Shown here piece by piece: positions 27,268 to 35,408 of a DNA stretch of 64,000 nucleotides. The notes beneath the pieces were generated by a model that saw only the letters and a list, made by a program, of their open reading frames with translations, did not search any database and was not told the origin of the DNA. Within the stretch, counting starts at the first letter, position 1. Each line of letters begins with the position of its first letter. Position numbers and translations under genes: made by a program. The DNA comes from Collimonas sp. OK242 (GTDB taxonomy: Bacteria > Pseudomonadota > Gammaproteobacteria > Burkholderiales > Burkholderiaceae_D): NCBI RefSeq assembly GCF_900107095.1, contig NZ_FNOR01000003.1:248001-312000 (forward strand), read 5' to 3'.

Positions 27268-29138
27268 CTGACGACGGCCTCGTCACTTATCCGTGCTGGC
27301 GTACGTTGCGCGTAAACATCCTCAATTTCAGAATGAAAATGCGCAAGCAAGGCATTGCGTTTGAGTTTGAGTGTCGGCGTCATCAGTCCGTTCAGCAAGG
27401 ACCATGGTTCCATCGTAACCCGGACCACGCGCGGCACCGCATAGCCGGGGAAATGTTTGCTTGCCGCTTGAATTCTCTGCAAAACGGCAGTTTGTATTAA
27501 TGCAGAATCCAGATTGGCGCTATCGCTGGCGTCAAGCTTAAGTTGCTGCAACAGCGCGTCCAGACCGCTACGGCTAAGTACCACAAAAGCGGCGATGAAC
27601 GGACGGTTGTCGCCGATCACGAAGGCTTGCTCGAACAGCGGATCGGCCGTGATCGCCAATTCCAGATCCGCCGGCGCAATTTTCTCGCCGGTTGAAGTGA
27701 CGATGATCTCCTTGATCCTGCCGATGATGCGAATGCGCCCACCTTCCAGCGCCGCCTGATCACCGGTACGCAGCCAGCCGTCGTCGGTCATTGCGTTGGC
27801 AGTATCTTCCGGGCGCTTCCAATATCCTGCCATGACCCCGCCGCCGCGCACCTGCAACTCGCTATTCTCGCCGATACGCACCCTGACGCCTTCCAGCGGC
27901 TTGCCAACCGTGGCCGGCCAATTGTCGGAAGGCGTATTGCAGGACACTACCGGCGATGTTTCTGTCATGCCGTATCCTTGCACCAAGGGCAAACCCAGTG
28001 CAAGAAAACATTCCGCCACCGCCTGCGACAGAGGTGCGCCGCCGCATACAGCTACACGCAGGCGCCCGCCGAACTGCGCCAGCACCTTGCGCGCTACCAG
28101 CAAGCGCAAAACAGGATACAGCAACGGATCCAGCCAATCCAGGAAGGCGCCATTGCAAGGCAACTGCTGGCTGCGGCAGAAACGCCGCCAGCCTGTCGCT
28201 TGCGCCAACCTAAAAAGACGTTGCGTCAAATGGCCGGATTCAGCAAGCATTTCCTGCATTTTCATGTGGGATCGCTCATAGATTCTCGGCACCGAGACCA
28301 GTACCGTCGGCCGTATCGTCGCCAGATCTTCCGGAATCTGCGCCACCGACCGCGCGTAGGCGACGCAACTGCCGGCCGCAACCGGCAGGTAATATCCGAC
28401 AGTCCGTTCGAAAGTATGTGAGAGCGGCAGGAATGACAGGAACACATCGGACGAGCGCACCCCGACCCTTGCCATCACCGCCCGGATATTCGACAGTACA
28501 TTGTGGTGGGTCAGCATGACCCCCTTAGGTTTGCCGGTGGTTCCCGACGTATAGACGATCGCCGCCAGGGCGTCGCCCGCCACCGGCGGCCTGCGTGTAT
28601 TGCTTGGCAAGGCGCCGCCGGCCAGCCAGCTGGCTAAAGCAACCACCACGCCATGAACAGGAGCCGACGCGTAGTTATTGGCGAAATTTCCATCGTCCAC
28701 CACCAGTACCAGCTTCAACAACGGCATGGCTTCGCCGACTGCGGCAATCGCCTCCCATTGCGCACGGGTCGACAGTACCAGCATCGAGGCATCGCAGTCC
28801 TTGATGATGTAGGCGATGCTGGCCGGATTGTCGAGCGCGTGCATCGGCACCGGAACCAGGCCCAGCGCCAGGCTCGCCTGGTCGATGCAGACGGCATCCA
28901 GACCATTCGGCAGCAACACGGCTACCCTTGCCCCGGACGGCAGACGCGATGCCGCAAGCGCGCTGCGCCAGATCCTGACGCGCTCGCCGATTTGCGCCCA
29001 GGTATGGGAGTGCCAGCGCCCTGCCTCTGAATTGAAGTGGCGGTATGCCTCGTTCTCCGGCGTCTCCCCGACCCGCCAGTCAAACAAATCCCCAAGCGTC
29101 GCCATTTGTTCCAGGCTAGCTGCAATAGCGGTTTTCAT
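27264..29138 (-). CDS. AMP-dependent acyl-CoA synthetase (long-chain type)
   Basis: 624 residues, ANL superfamily. The P-loop IVYTSGTTGKPKGVMLTHHN, FLPLSHTFERT, QGYGMTETSPVVS, DGWLRTGDQAAL and the C-terminal lysine region TPTLKLKRNAL are all in place. It activates a fatty or other carboxylic acid to its CoA thioester at the cost of ATP to AMP; the length and motifs resemble long-chain (FadD15-like) members. It is transcribed away from the DksA-like operon, and one FNR box (29208-29221) is placed to serve both directions. Confidence 0.88.
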   Translation of the reverse strand: MKTAIAASLEQMATLGDLFDWRVGETPENEAYRHFNSEAGRWHSHTWAQIGERVRIWRSALAASRLPSGARVAVLLPNGLDAVCIDQASLALGLVPVPMHALDNPASIAYIIKDCDASMLVLSTRAQWEAIAAVGEAMPLLKLVLVVDDGNFANNYASAPVHGVVVALASWLAGGALPSNTRRPPVAGDALAAIVYTSGTTGKPKGVMLTHHNVLSNIRAVMARVGVRSSDVFLSFLPLSHTFERTVGYYLPVAAGSCVAYARSVAQIPEDLATIRPTVLVSVPRIYERSHMKMQEMLAESGHLTQRLFRLAQATGWRRFCRSQQLPCNGAFLDWLDPLLYPVLRLLVARKVLAQFGGRLRVAVCGGAPLSQAVAECFLALGLPLVQGYGMTETSPVVSCNTPSDNWPATVGKPLEGVRVRIGENSELQVRGGGVMAGYWKRPEDTANAMTDDGWLRTGDQAALEGGRIRIIGRIKEIIVTSTGEKIAPADLELAITADPLFEQAFVIGDNRPFIAAFVVLSRSGLDALLQQLKLDASDSANLDSALIQTAVLQRIQAASKHFPGYAVPRVVRVTMEPWSLLNGLMTPTLKLKRNALLAHFHSEIEDVYAQRTPARISDEAVVS

Positions 29139-29207
29139 GAGATTTCCCGATCTTTTTTGTTGCTGCGCCCATGCAATAAGTCTAATTGCAACTCTTTCCG
29201 CTTGAGT

Positions 29208-29221
29208 TGATGTGGATCAAA
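29208..29221. promoter_or_regulatory. FNR/Anr box, probably bidirectional
   Basis: TTGATGTGGATCAA, full consensus. On the plus strand TATGCT at about 29243 puts the start near 29255, 41 bases from the box centre. On the minus strand TAGACT near 29183 is a similar -10. Confidence 0.8.
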
Positions 29222-29276
29222 TTTTTCCGGCTAGCCATTGTTATGCTGAAGGCAGTCATTCTTGGAGGATCGCGCC

Positions 29277-29699
29277 ATGCATGGACGTTCGTTATTTCCT
29301 GACGGAGCAAAAATGATCTCTTTCAGTTTGGCAGGACAGCTCGAAACCCAGTTGCAGCGGCGACGGAAATATATAGCTGCCACAATCCGCTCGCAACGGC
29401 GCCAGGCAGACTGTCCGGATCAGCATATACCTATTCGCCGCGCCGAACCCGGCGCCGACGCGATGGCGGGTTTGCTCAGCGATGCCGAAATTGCTTTGCT
29501 CCGCAACAAGCCGGCAGAGCCCAACAAAATCCAGGCCGCGCTGCAACGTATCAAGACGCACACGTACGGCAATTGCCTCGCATGCGGCGCAGCTATCGCA
29601 CCGCAACGGCTACGCATACATCCGACGGCAGAACGTTGCCAGTCATGCCAGGCTGCGCTGGAAAGCAGTCAACGACAGGGCTTGGCGCCCAACTCCTGA
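29277..29699 (+). CDS. TraR/DksA-type C4 zinc-finger protein
   Basis: 140 residues from the ATG at 29277, with GGAGGA seven bases upstream; an ATG at 29313 is also possible. The C-terminal finger CLACGAAIAPQRLRIHP...CQSC has CxxC-x17-CxxC spacing. DksA/TraR proteins enter the RNA polymerase secondary channel and alter promoter choice, often with ppGpp; the coiled-coil tip acidic residues lie in the AGLLSDAEIALL region. It opens a three-gene operon with the next two genes under an FNR box. Confidence 0.82.
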   Translation: MHGRSLFPDGAKMISFSLAGQLETQLQRRRKYIAATIRSQRRQADCPDQHIPIRRAEPGADAMAGLLSDAEIALLRNKPAEPNKIQAALQRIKTHTYGNCLACGAAIAPQRLRIHPTAERCQSCQAALESSQRQGLAPNS

Positions 29700-29731
29700 A
29701 TTCACTTTTCCAATTTCAGAAAGAAACAATA

Positions 29732-30115
29732 ATGTCATTCAATCACGTTGTCGTATGGCTGGATCATGCGGAAGCACACGTCATCCATTTCAGCCGGGAT
29801 GCAGCAGAGCGTGAACTCATCAAGACGCATTCGCAGCATGCGAATCGACATGCCCCGACAGGAAAATCCGGATTGGCTGATCCGGTAGAGCAGCTGCCCT
29901 ATTTCAACGACATTGCGAATGCACTGAAGCATTCTCTTGAAGTTTTGATTGTGGGGCCCGGCCTGGAAAAAATGGCCTTCGTCAAACATTTGCTGAGGCA
30001 CGAACACGAACTGGCAGAAAAGATCGTCAGCGTGGAAACCGTCGACCATCCCAGCGACGCGCAATTGCTGGCGTTTGCCCGTAAATATTTTATCAAGGCA
30101 GACCTTCTGCATTGA
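29732..30115 (+). CDS. Small conserved protein, possibly eRF1-like (baeRF-type) family
   Basis: 127 residues beginning MSFNHVVVWLDHAEAHVIHF. I recognise it only loosely: similar short proteins in Burkholderiales carry the label 'translational machinery protein' and resemble bacterial eRF1-like folds. VLIVGPGLEKMAFVKHLLRH and the closing KYFIKADLLH are compatible with an alpha/beta sandwich. There is no signal peptide or membrane helix. It sits between the DksA-like gene (33 bp) and a universal stress gene (20 bp), all under one FNR box, suggesting a role in low-oxygen or stationary-phase physiology. The function is unknown. Confidence 0.6.
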   Translation: MSFNHVVVWLDHAEAHVIHFSRDAAERELIKTHSQHANRHAPTGKSGLADPVEQLPYFNDIANALKHSLEVLIVGPGLEKMAFVKHLLRHEHELAEKIVSVETVDHPSDAQLLAFARKYFIKADLLH

Positions 30116-30134
30116 TCAACCGGAGGGGTATCAC

Positions 30135-30983
30135 ATGGAATATAGAACCATACTTGTGCACGTGGATGAGTCCAGGCGTGCACATGAACAAATCAGGATC
30201 GCCGCCTTGCTTGCGCAAAAATACGATGCGCATCTGATCGGCGCCGCAGCGACCGGCGTTGCGCCGCAATTCTTCATGCCGGGAGTAATAGGAGAAAGCA
30301 ACCTGGCTCTGCTCGGCCCCGCATTAAGCGAACTGCGCGAGCATGCGGCAAGCCTGCTGACGGAATTTGAATCGGCCGCCTGGAAGATGGACGTCAAGTC
30401 TTTCGAAAAACGCCTGATCGACGACGACGCCGGCACCGGCTTGGTTCTGCAGGCACGCTACAGCGACCTGGTGGTGATCGGCCAGGTCAATCCGGCTGAC
30501 TACTCGCCGCTGCTACGTGCCGACTTCCAAGAGTATGTGCTGATGAATTCAGGCAGGCCGCTGCTGATCGTTCCCTATGCCGGGCATTTCCCTCAGATCG
30601 GCAACAGAGTGCTGCTTGCCTGGGACGGCAGCATGGAGGCGACACGCGCCGTCAGCGCATCGATTCCCTTGCTGCAACGGGCTGAGCTGGTCCAGGTGCT
30701 GGTGCTTGACAGCGGCAGGCAGACTGACGTCCACGGCGAACAGCCGGGTGCCGACATCGCTATTTATCTGGCGCGCCACGGTGTCAAACTCGAGGTATCG
30801 GACCAAAAGATGCCGGCCGATATCGATGTCGGCAACGCGCTCTTGTCGCACGCCGCCGATTTCGGCGCCGATCTGATCGTCATGGGCGGCTATGGCCACA
30901 CCCGCTTCCGCGAAATCCTGCTGGGAGGAGTGACGCGCACTGTCCTGGCTTCGATGACGGTGCCGGTGTTGATCTCCCATTGA
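30135..30983 (+). CDS. Tandem-domain universal stress protein
   Basis: 282 residues from the ATG at 30135, with a strong GGAGGGG site. Two UspA domains: the first (1-150) begins YRTILVHVDESRRAHEQI and lacks a clear ATP-binding glycine motif. The second (about 155-282) has RVLLAWDGSMEATRAV and the nucleotide loop VMGGYGHTRFREILLGGVTR. Universal stress proteins bind ATP and support survival in oxygen limitation and stasis. It is the last gene of the DksA-like operon, followed by a 9-bp hairpin. Confidence 0.9.
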   Translation: MEYRTILVHVDESRRAHEQIRIAALLAQKYDAHLIGAAATGVAPQFFMPGVIGESNLALLGPALSELREHAASLLTEFESAAWKMDVKSFEKRLIDDDAGTGLVLQARYSDLVVIGQVNPADYSPLLRADFQEYVLMNSGRPLLIVPYAGHFPQIGNRVLLAWDGSMEATRAVSASIPLLQRAELVQVLVLDSGRQTDVHGEQPGADIAIYLARHGVKLEVSDQKMPADIDVGNALLSHAADFGADLIVMGGYGHTRFREILLGGVTRTVLASMTVPVLISH

Positions 30984-30989
30984 AGAAAA

Positions 30990-31021
30990 CGCGTTGCCGG
31001 CCGCGGATGACTGGCAACGCG
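30990..31021. terminator. Hairpin after the tandem Usp gene
   Basis: A perfect 9-bp inverted repeat CGCGTTGCC / GGCAACGCG starts 7 bases after the stop. There is no U-tract, so it could be a weak terminator or an mRNA-stabilising stem. Confidence 0.45.
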
Positions 31022-31228
31022 CTGCATGACGACAGCGGATCGACAGGAACCGCCAACGAAAATCTTCCCGCAACGACCGCCATTTCATGGTTGGAACCGC
31101 TCGCATTTGTATATCTCTTGCATAAGGTGTACATTCAGCAACATCATAGCGATATTGCGCGCCCTCTCGCGGGCGTACGTGCGGAATCGATAGCCAGCCA
31201 ACCATCATTGCGGAGTTAGCCCACAACC

Positions 31229-32038
31229 ATGAACACACCGTTTGCCAGAGTGGCATCGCCACTTTTGAACATTCCGGTATTGAAAGCCAGCTGCGCGGGA
31301 TGCAGCTTGCACCAGCTATGCCTGCCGATGGGCCTGGACAATGCCGACATGAATCGTCTCGACCAGATCATCGGACGCGGACAACGAATCTTGCGCGACC
31401 AGCGTTTGTACCGGATGGGAGATCCGTTCAAGAGTCTTTATGCAATCCGCTTCGGGCATTTCAAAACTTGCCATATGAACAATGGCGGCGAGCAGCAGAT
31501 TACCGGTTTCCAGATGGCCGGCGAACTGCTTGGCATGGATGCCATCAGTTCCGATCACCACCACTGCGATGCCGTGGCGCTGGAAGACAGCGAAGTCTGC
31601 GAGATTCCCTTTACCCGGCTGGAAGAACTATTCAGCCATATCCCGAACCTGCTGCATCATTTCCATCGGATCATGAGCCAGGAAATCACGCGCGATCAAA
31701 ATGTCATGCTGTTGCTAGGGAATATGCGCGCAGAGCAGCGATTTGCCGCTTTCCTGGTCAACCTTTCCTCGCGCTACATGGCGCGCGGCTATTCCTCGAC
31801 CAGCTTCCAATTGCGTATGTCGCGCGAGGATATCGGCAACTACCTTGGACTGACCATCGAAAGCATCAGCCGGCTCTTGTCCCACTTCAGGGCTCGCGGC
31901 TGGATCGCGGTCGACAAACGGGATTTGCAGATCCTCGATTTGACGAAATTGAAGGAACTGGCGCTTGGCGGCGAGTCGGGACGGATGGTAAAAAAAGATT
32001 GCAAACCGCCTGCCGGCCCCACTAATACCGAAACCTGA
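31229..32038 (+). CDS. Fnr/Anr-type oxygen-sensing regulator (copy 1)
   Basis: 269 residues. The N-terminal cluster cysteines C22, C25, C31 (SCAGCSLHQLC) and the internal C124 (EDSEVCEIP) have FNR spacing for an oxygen-labile 4Fe-4S cluster. A cNMP-binding-like domain, dimer helix and helix-turn-helix with the E-SxxR contact motif (TIESISRL) follow, so it should recognise TTGAT-N4-ATCAA. The C-terminal tail is about 20 residues longer than in E. coli FNR. It is very similar to the second copy at 43089 yet diverged in the last 40 residues. It converges with the Pat-like gene. Confidence 0.92.
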   Translation: MNTPFARVASPLLNIPVLKASCAGCSLHQLCLPMGLDNADMNRLDQIIGRGQRILRDQRLYRMGDPFKSLYAIRFGHFKTCHMNNGGEQQITGFQMAGELLGMDAISSDHHHCDAVALEDSEVCEIPFTRLEELFSHIPNLLHHFHRIMSQEITRDQNVMLLLGNMRAEQRFAAFLVNLSSRYMARGYSSTSFQLRMSREDIGNYLGLTIESISRLLSHFRARGWIAVDKRDLQILDLTKLKELALGGESGRMVKKDCKPPAGPTNTET

Positions 32039-32048
32039 GCCAAGATCG

Positions 32049-34478
32049 TCAGCGTTGCTGCGATGGCTGCAAATCCAGGTGCAGCCACATGGTGCCATCG
32101 CGCTCCAGCGGCTTTACATCAAAACCGAGCTTTCTTACCAAATGCAGGATGCGCGTATTGTGCGGCAAAGCCTCGCCGACGATTTCAACGGTACCGTGGC
32201 GGCGGCAATACGCAATCAATTTCGCCATCAGCACCTGGCCCAGTCCCAGCCCTTTCAAATCGGAACGCACGATAACCGAAAATTCCGCCTGGATGTTGTC
32301 CGGATCCGCTACCACCCTGGCCACTCCCAGCGTTTCCGCGCTGCCGTCCGGCTGCTTCCTGGTTGCTATGAAAGCCATCTCACGGTCATAGTCGATCTGC
32401 GTAAAACGCGCCAATTGCGATGGCTGCAATGCGCGCATGCCGACAAACATCCGGTAGCGCACGTCTTCGGGATCGAGTGCGTTGAAAAATGCAATGTGCG
32501 CCTGGCCGTCTTCCGGTTTGATCGGTCGCAGCAACAGCGTCTCGCCCTGCCAGGAGATGGTTTCTTCCAATTCTTCCGGATAGGGACAGATTGCCAGACG
32601 CTGCAGACCATCGCCAACGGCGCCCGGCTGCAGTCGCCCATGCGCCTGCAGCGCCACCATGCATTTTCCGTCCGGCAGCGAGAAATGGATTTCAAGTTCG
32701 ACCAGCTCTGGAACATCCGTCAGCAAATGGGATATCTTGACCAGGTTCCGGCAAATCCCGTCGATCTCCGGTTCAAGCCGCCGCGGCGCGCCGTCATTCG
32801 CCTCGGCTGCGCCGGCATGCATTACCGCGTGCATGACCATATCGTGCGCCAGCACCATGTTCAACGGCGGCAAACCTGCCGCTATGGCAGGGAGGTCGAA
32901 TTTCCCGCCCTGTCCGAGCACAATGGCCGGACCGAATATGGGATCGCTGACGATACCGATTTTCAATACCGGCGCCGCCAGTTGCGCGCCGTCTGCGGGA
33001 TGCACATCATTCACCGCAATGCCATATGCTGCCAGCAATGCGCCGGCGTCGGCTGGCGCCAGCACCAGCCGGTCGCCGGCCAAGGCAGCTGCGACAATTC
33101 TACGCGCAGCCGGCCGATCCGCGCCAAGGTCGGGCGATATGGTCGGCGGTACTTGCATCAGCAGATGTTGATTGCGTCGAAAATCCGCCATCTGCATGAA
33201 GCCGCGCACAGCGGCTTCCGGCGTCCCGTAGGTGGCGATGCCCGCATCCGCGAAAATACGCCGTGCCGGCTCCAGCGCGGCGCCGCCCAGCCAGCAAACG
33301 AGAATATTGTGCGCTCCCTGCCTGGCCAGCGGCATGATGGCATTGGCAATGTCGACACATGATGCGCTGGCACTTGGCGCGTGAATGGCAAGCAAGGCGT
33401 CCGCCCCGGAGTCGGCTGCCACCTCCTCCAGCACCTGTCCGTACAGCGACGCAGATGCATTGGCCGGCAATGCGATCGGAGCGCTGCACGCCGCATGCAT
33501 TGGCAGGAGCTGGTTGAGCTTGCCCAAGGTCTGGTCCGACAACGTCGCCGGCTTTCCCCCGCCCCGTAGCAAGGCGTCGCCTGCCATCAGCCCGGGTCCG
33601 CGGCCGTTGCCGATAATTGTCAGCCGGCCATTGCCAAACGGGCGGACTTGCGACAAGGTCTCCACCGCACTGAATAAATCCTCGGTAGAGAAGACCCGCA
33701 ACATGCCTGCCCGCCGGATCGCCGCATCCAACACCGCATCCGGTAGGCCGCCGCCGCACTGGCCAGTCCTGAGTATCAGCGTCGGTTTGTTGCGTGCGGC
33801 TGCACGTGCGGCCGACATGAATTTACGGGCATGCGGAATATCTTCGATACATAACAATATTGCCCGCGTGTCGCTATCGCCGGCCAGGTAATCGAGCATG
33901 TCGCCGGCATCGACATCGGCGCCATCGCCCAGCGCAATCACTTTGGAAAAACCGATACCTTGCGATCTTGCCCAATCGAGCATGCCCGCGGCCAGCGTTC
34001 CGGATTGGGCGAGCAGCGCAATCCGTCCCTGCAGCGCCCCGGCTGCAACCAGGCTGGCATTGAGCCCAAGCCCAGGAAGCAAAATACCGGCCGAGCCGGG
34101 GCCGAGAATACGCAGCAAATGGGGGCGCGCCGTTTCCAGCACGGCTGCCTGCAATTTACCGCCGCCGGCTTCTTCGCTTAACACGATCGCCGCTTTGGTC
34201 CCCAAGCGGCCTAGCTGGGCGACGATCCTGGGTATGGTTGACGACGGCGTGCAAATGACCGCCAGTTCAGGCGCGGCCGGTAATTCAGCGAGATCGTGAT
34301 AAGTCTTGAGCCCCTCCAGCAAGGCGTACTTCGGATTGACCGGAAAGATGCTTCCTTTAAAACCGCCTTGCACCAGGTGCCGAAGCACAAACGTCCCCAT
34401 GCTTTGCGTCTTTTCAGATGCGCCGATGACCGCGATCGATCGCGGCGCGAAAAAAAACTGCAGGTTTCTTGCACTCAT
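32049..34478 (-). CDS. Pat-like protein acetyltransferase (acyl-CoA synthetase domains plus GNAT)
   Basis: 809 residues. NDP-forming acyl-CoA synthetase domains come first: CoA-binding (IAVIGASEKTQSMG, 1-130), ligase-CoA (about 140-420) and ATP-grasp-like (about 450-610). A GNAT domain follows at about 635-790, with RPIKPEDGQAHIAFF and VRSDLKGLGLGQVLM. The histidine loop (usual SHTG) between the first two parts is shortened to TGQCGGGLPDA, so acetate:CoA ligase activity is unlikely; this matches Pat/YfiQ lysine acetyltransferases. It is the last gene of the operon starting with the K+ channel, 33 bp after the PRPP-synthetase-like gene. Confidence 0.87.
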   Translation of the reverse strand: MSARNLQFFFAPRSIAVIGASEKTQSMGTFVLRHLVQGGFKGSIFPVNPKYALLEGLKTYHDLAELPAAPELAVICTPSSTIPRIVAQLGRLGTKAAIVLSEEAGGGKLQAAVLETARPHLLRILGPGSAGILLPGLGLNASLVAAGALQGRIALLAQSGTLAAGMLDWARSQGIGFSKVIALGDGADVDAGDMLDYLAGDSDTRAILLCIEDIPHARKFMSAARAAARNKPTLILRTGQCGGGLPDAVLDAAIRRAGMLRVFSTEDLFSAVETLSQVRPFGNGRLTIIGNGRGPGLMAGDALLRGGGKPATLSDQTLGKLNQLLPMHAACSAPIALPANASASLYGQVLEEVAADSGADALLAIHAPSASASCVDIANAIMPLARQGAHNILVCWLGGAALEPARRIFADAGIATYGTPEAAVRGFMQMADFRRNQHLLMQVPPTISPDLGADRPAARRIVAAALAGDRLVLAPADAGALLAAYGIAVNDVHPADGAQLAAPVLKIGIVSDPIFGPAIVLGQGGKFDLPAIAAGLPPLNMVLAHDMVMHAVMHAGAAEANDGAPRRLEPEIDGICRNLVKISHLLTDVPELVELEIHFSLPDGKCMVALQAHGRLQPGAVGDGLQRLAICPYPEELEETISWQGETLLLRPIKPEDGQAHIAFFNALDPEDVRYRMFVGMRALQPSQLARFTQIDYDREMAFIATRKQPDGSAETLGVARVVADPDNIQAEFSVIVRSDLKGLGLGQVLMAKLIAYCRRHGTVEIVGEALPHNTRILHLVRKLGFDVKPLERDGTMWLHLDLQPSQQR

Positions 34479-34511
34479 CGCTCGTTCTCAAGGTGATTCG
34501 CTGACACAATG

Positions 34512-35408
34512 TTAACTGCGTGCTCTCAGTAAATCGGCGACAGCAACAGCTGTCGGTTTGGCCATATCGATCCGGTTACTCGAATGGAGAATAGTGTTGC
34601 AGCTGACAATACGATCGACACCGGCCACCTGGAGCGCGATATAGCCGTCGCCGGCAAACAGAGGATGCACGGCAATGCATACCGGCGGCGCCATGCCCGC
34701 AGCGTTGATCTGCTTGACCGCGGCGACCATGGTGCGGGCGGTGGAAACAATATCGTCCATCAATACCGGTGTCCTGCCTTCCCAGTCCGCCACCAGCGGA
34801 ACCGAGACTTCCACCTCGCGATCGCCGCGCCGTTTCTTTTGCAACACCGTATACGGACATCCGACCGCGTTGGCCACGGCGGCAACCCATTGTTCGCTTT
34901 CAGCATCGGGGCCGATAATGAAGGGAAGCTGTACATTTCCGGTAATCCATTTTGCCAGCTCAGGGGCCGCATGCACCACCCGGCTCGGGACCGAGTAGAT
35001 TTCGGACAACTCGCGATGCCGGTGCAGATGCGGATCAACCGTCACCAGCCAGTCGCAGCAGCTGGAAATCAAGCGCGCGAAATGCGCTGAAGTTACCCCT
35101 TCCTCCTCCATGAAGCGCGCGTCCTGCCGCATGTAAGGCAAGTAAGGAATGACGAAACCGACGCTACGGGCTCCCAGCTCGCGGGCCACGCAACCGGCAA
35201 GATACAGCGCCATGATTTTTCCATCTGGCCGCTCCAGCGCGCAGGCCAGCACTACGTCGCGCCCCGCGACCGAAGTCATGAAGCGAGGGCAAGACTCGCC
35301 ATCGGGAAAATGATGCATGTCCATGACACCGGTCTCGGCAGGCAAGTAACTGCGCAGCTGCGAGGCGAAGCCGTCGTTGCCCGGCATGGTAAAAAATACG
35401 GGTTTCAT
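34512..35408 (-). CDS. Ribose-phosphate pyrophosphokinase-like protein
   Basis: 298 residues from the ATG at 35408, whose first base is the last base of the upstream stop (TGATG). It has the two phosphoribosyltransferase-type domains of PRPP synthetase: VDPHLHRHRELSEI, the flexible-loop KKRRGD, and the PRPP loop VLMDDIVSTARTM. The usual SPDxGGxxRA segment reads IIGPDAESEQWVA, so it is a divergent paralogue and probably not the housekeeping enzyme. PRPP synthetase makes PRPP from ribose 5-phosphate and ATP. Its coupling to a nucleoside-phosphorylase gene suggests ribose-phosphate recycling. Confidence 0.85.
   Translation of the reverse strand: MKPVFFTMPGNDGFASQLRSYLPAETGVMDMHHFPDGESCPRFMTSVAGRDVVLACALERPDGKIMALYLAGCVARELGARSVGFVIPYLPYMRQDARFMEEEGVTSAHFARLISSCCDWLVTVDPHLHRHRELSEIYSVPSRVVHAAPELAKWITGNVQLPFIIGPDAESEQWVAAVANAVGCPYTVLQKKRRGDREVEVSVPLVADWEGRTPVLMDDIVSTARTMVAAVKQINAAGMAPPVCIAVHPLFAGDGYIALQVAGVDRIVSCNTILHSSNRIDMAKPTAVAVADLLRARS

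Noticed and set aside
32049-34478. Active acetate-CoA ligase (ADP-forming)
   Set aside because: The phosphorylated-histidine loop is shortened and lacks SHTG, so the Pat-like acetyltransferase reading is preferred.
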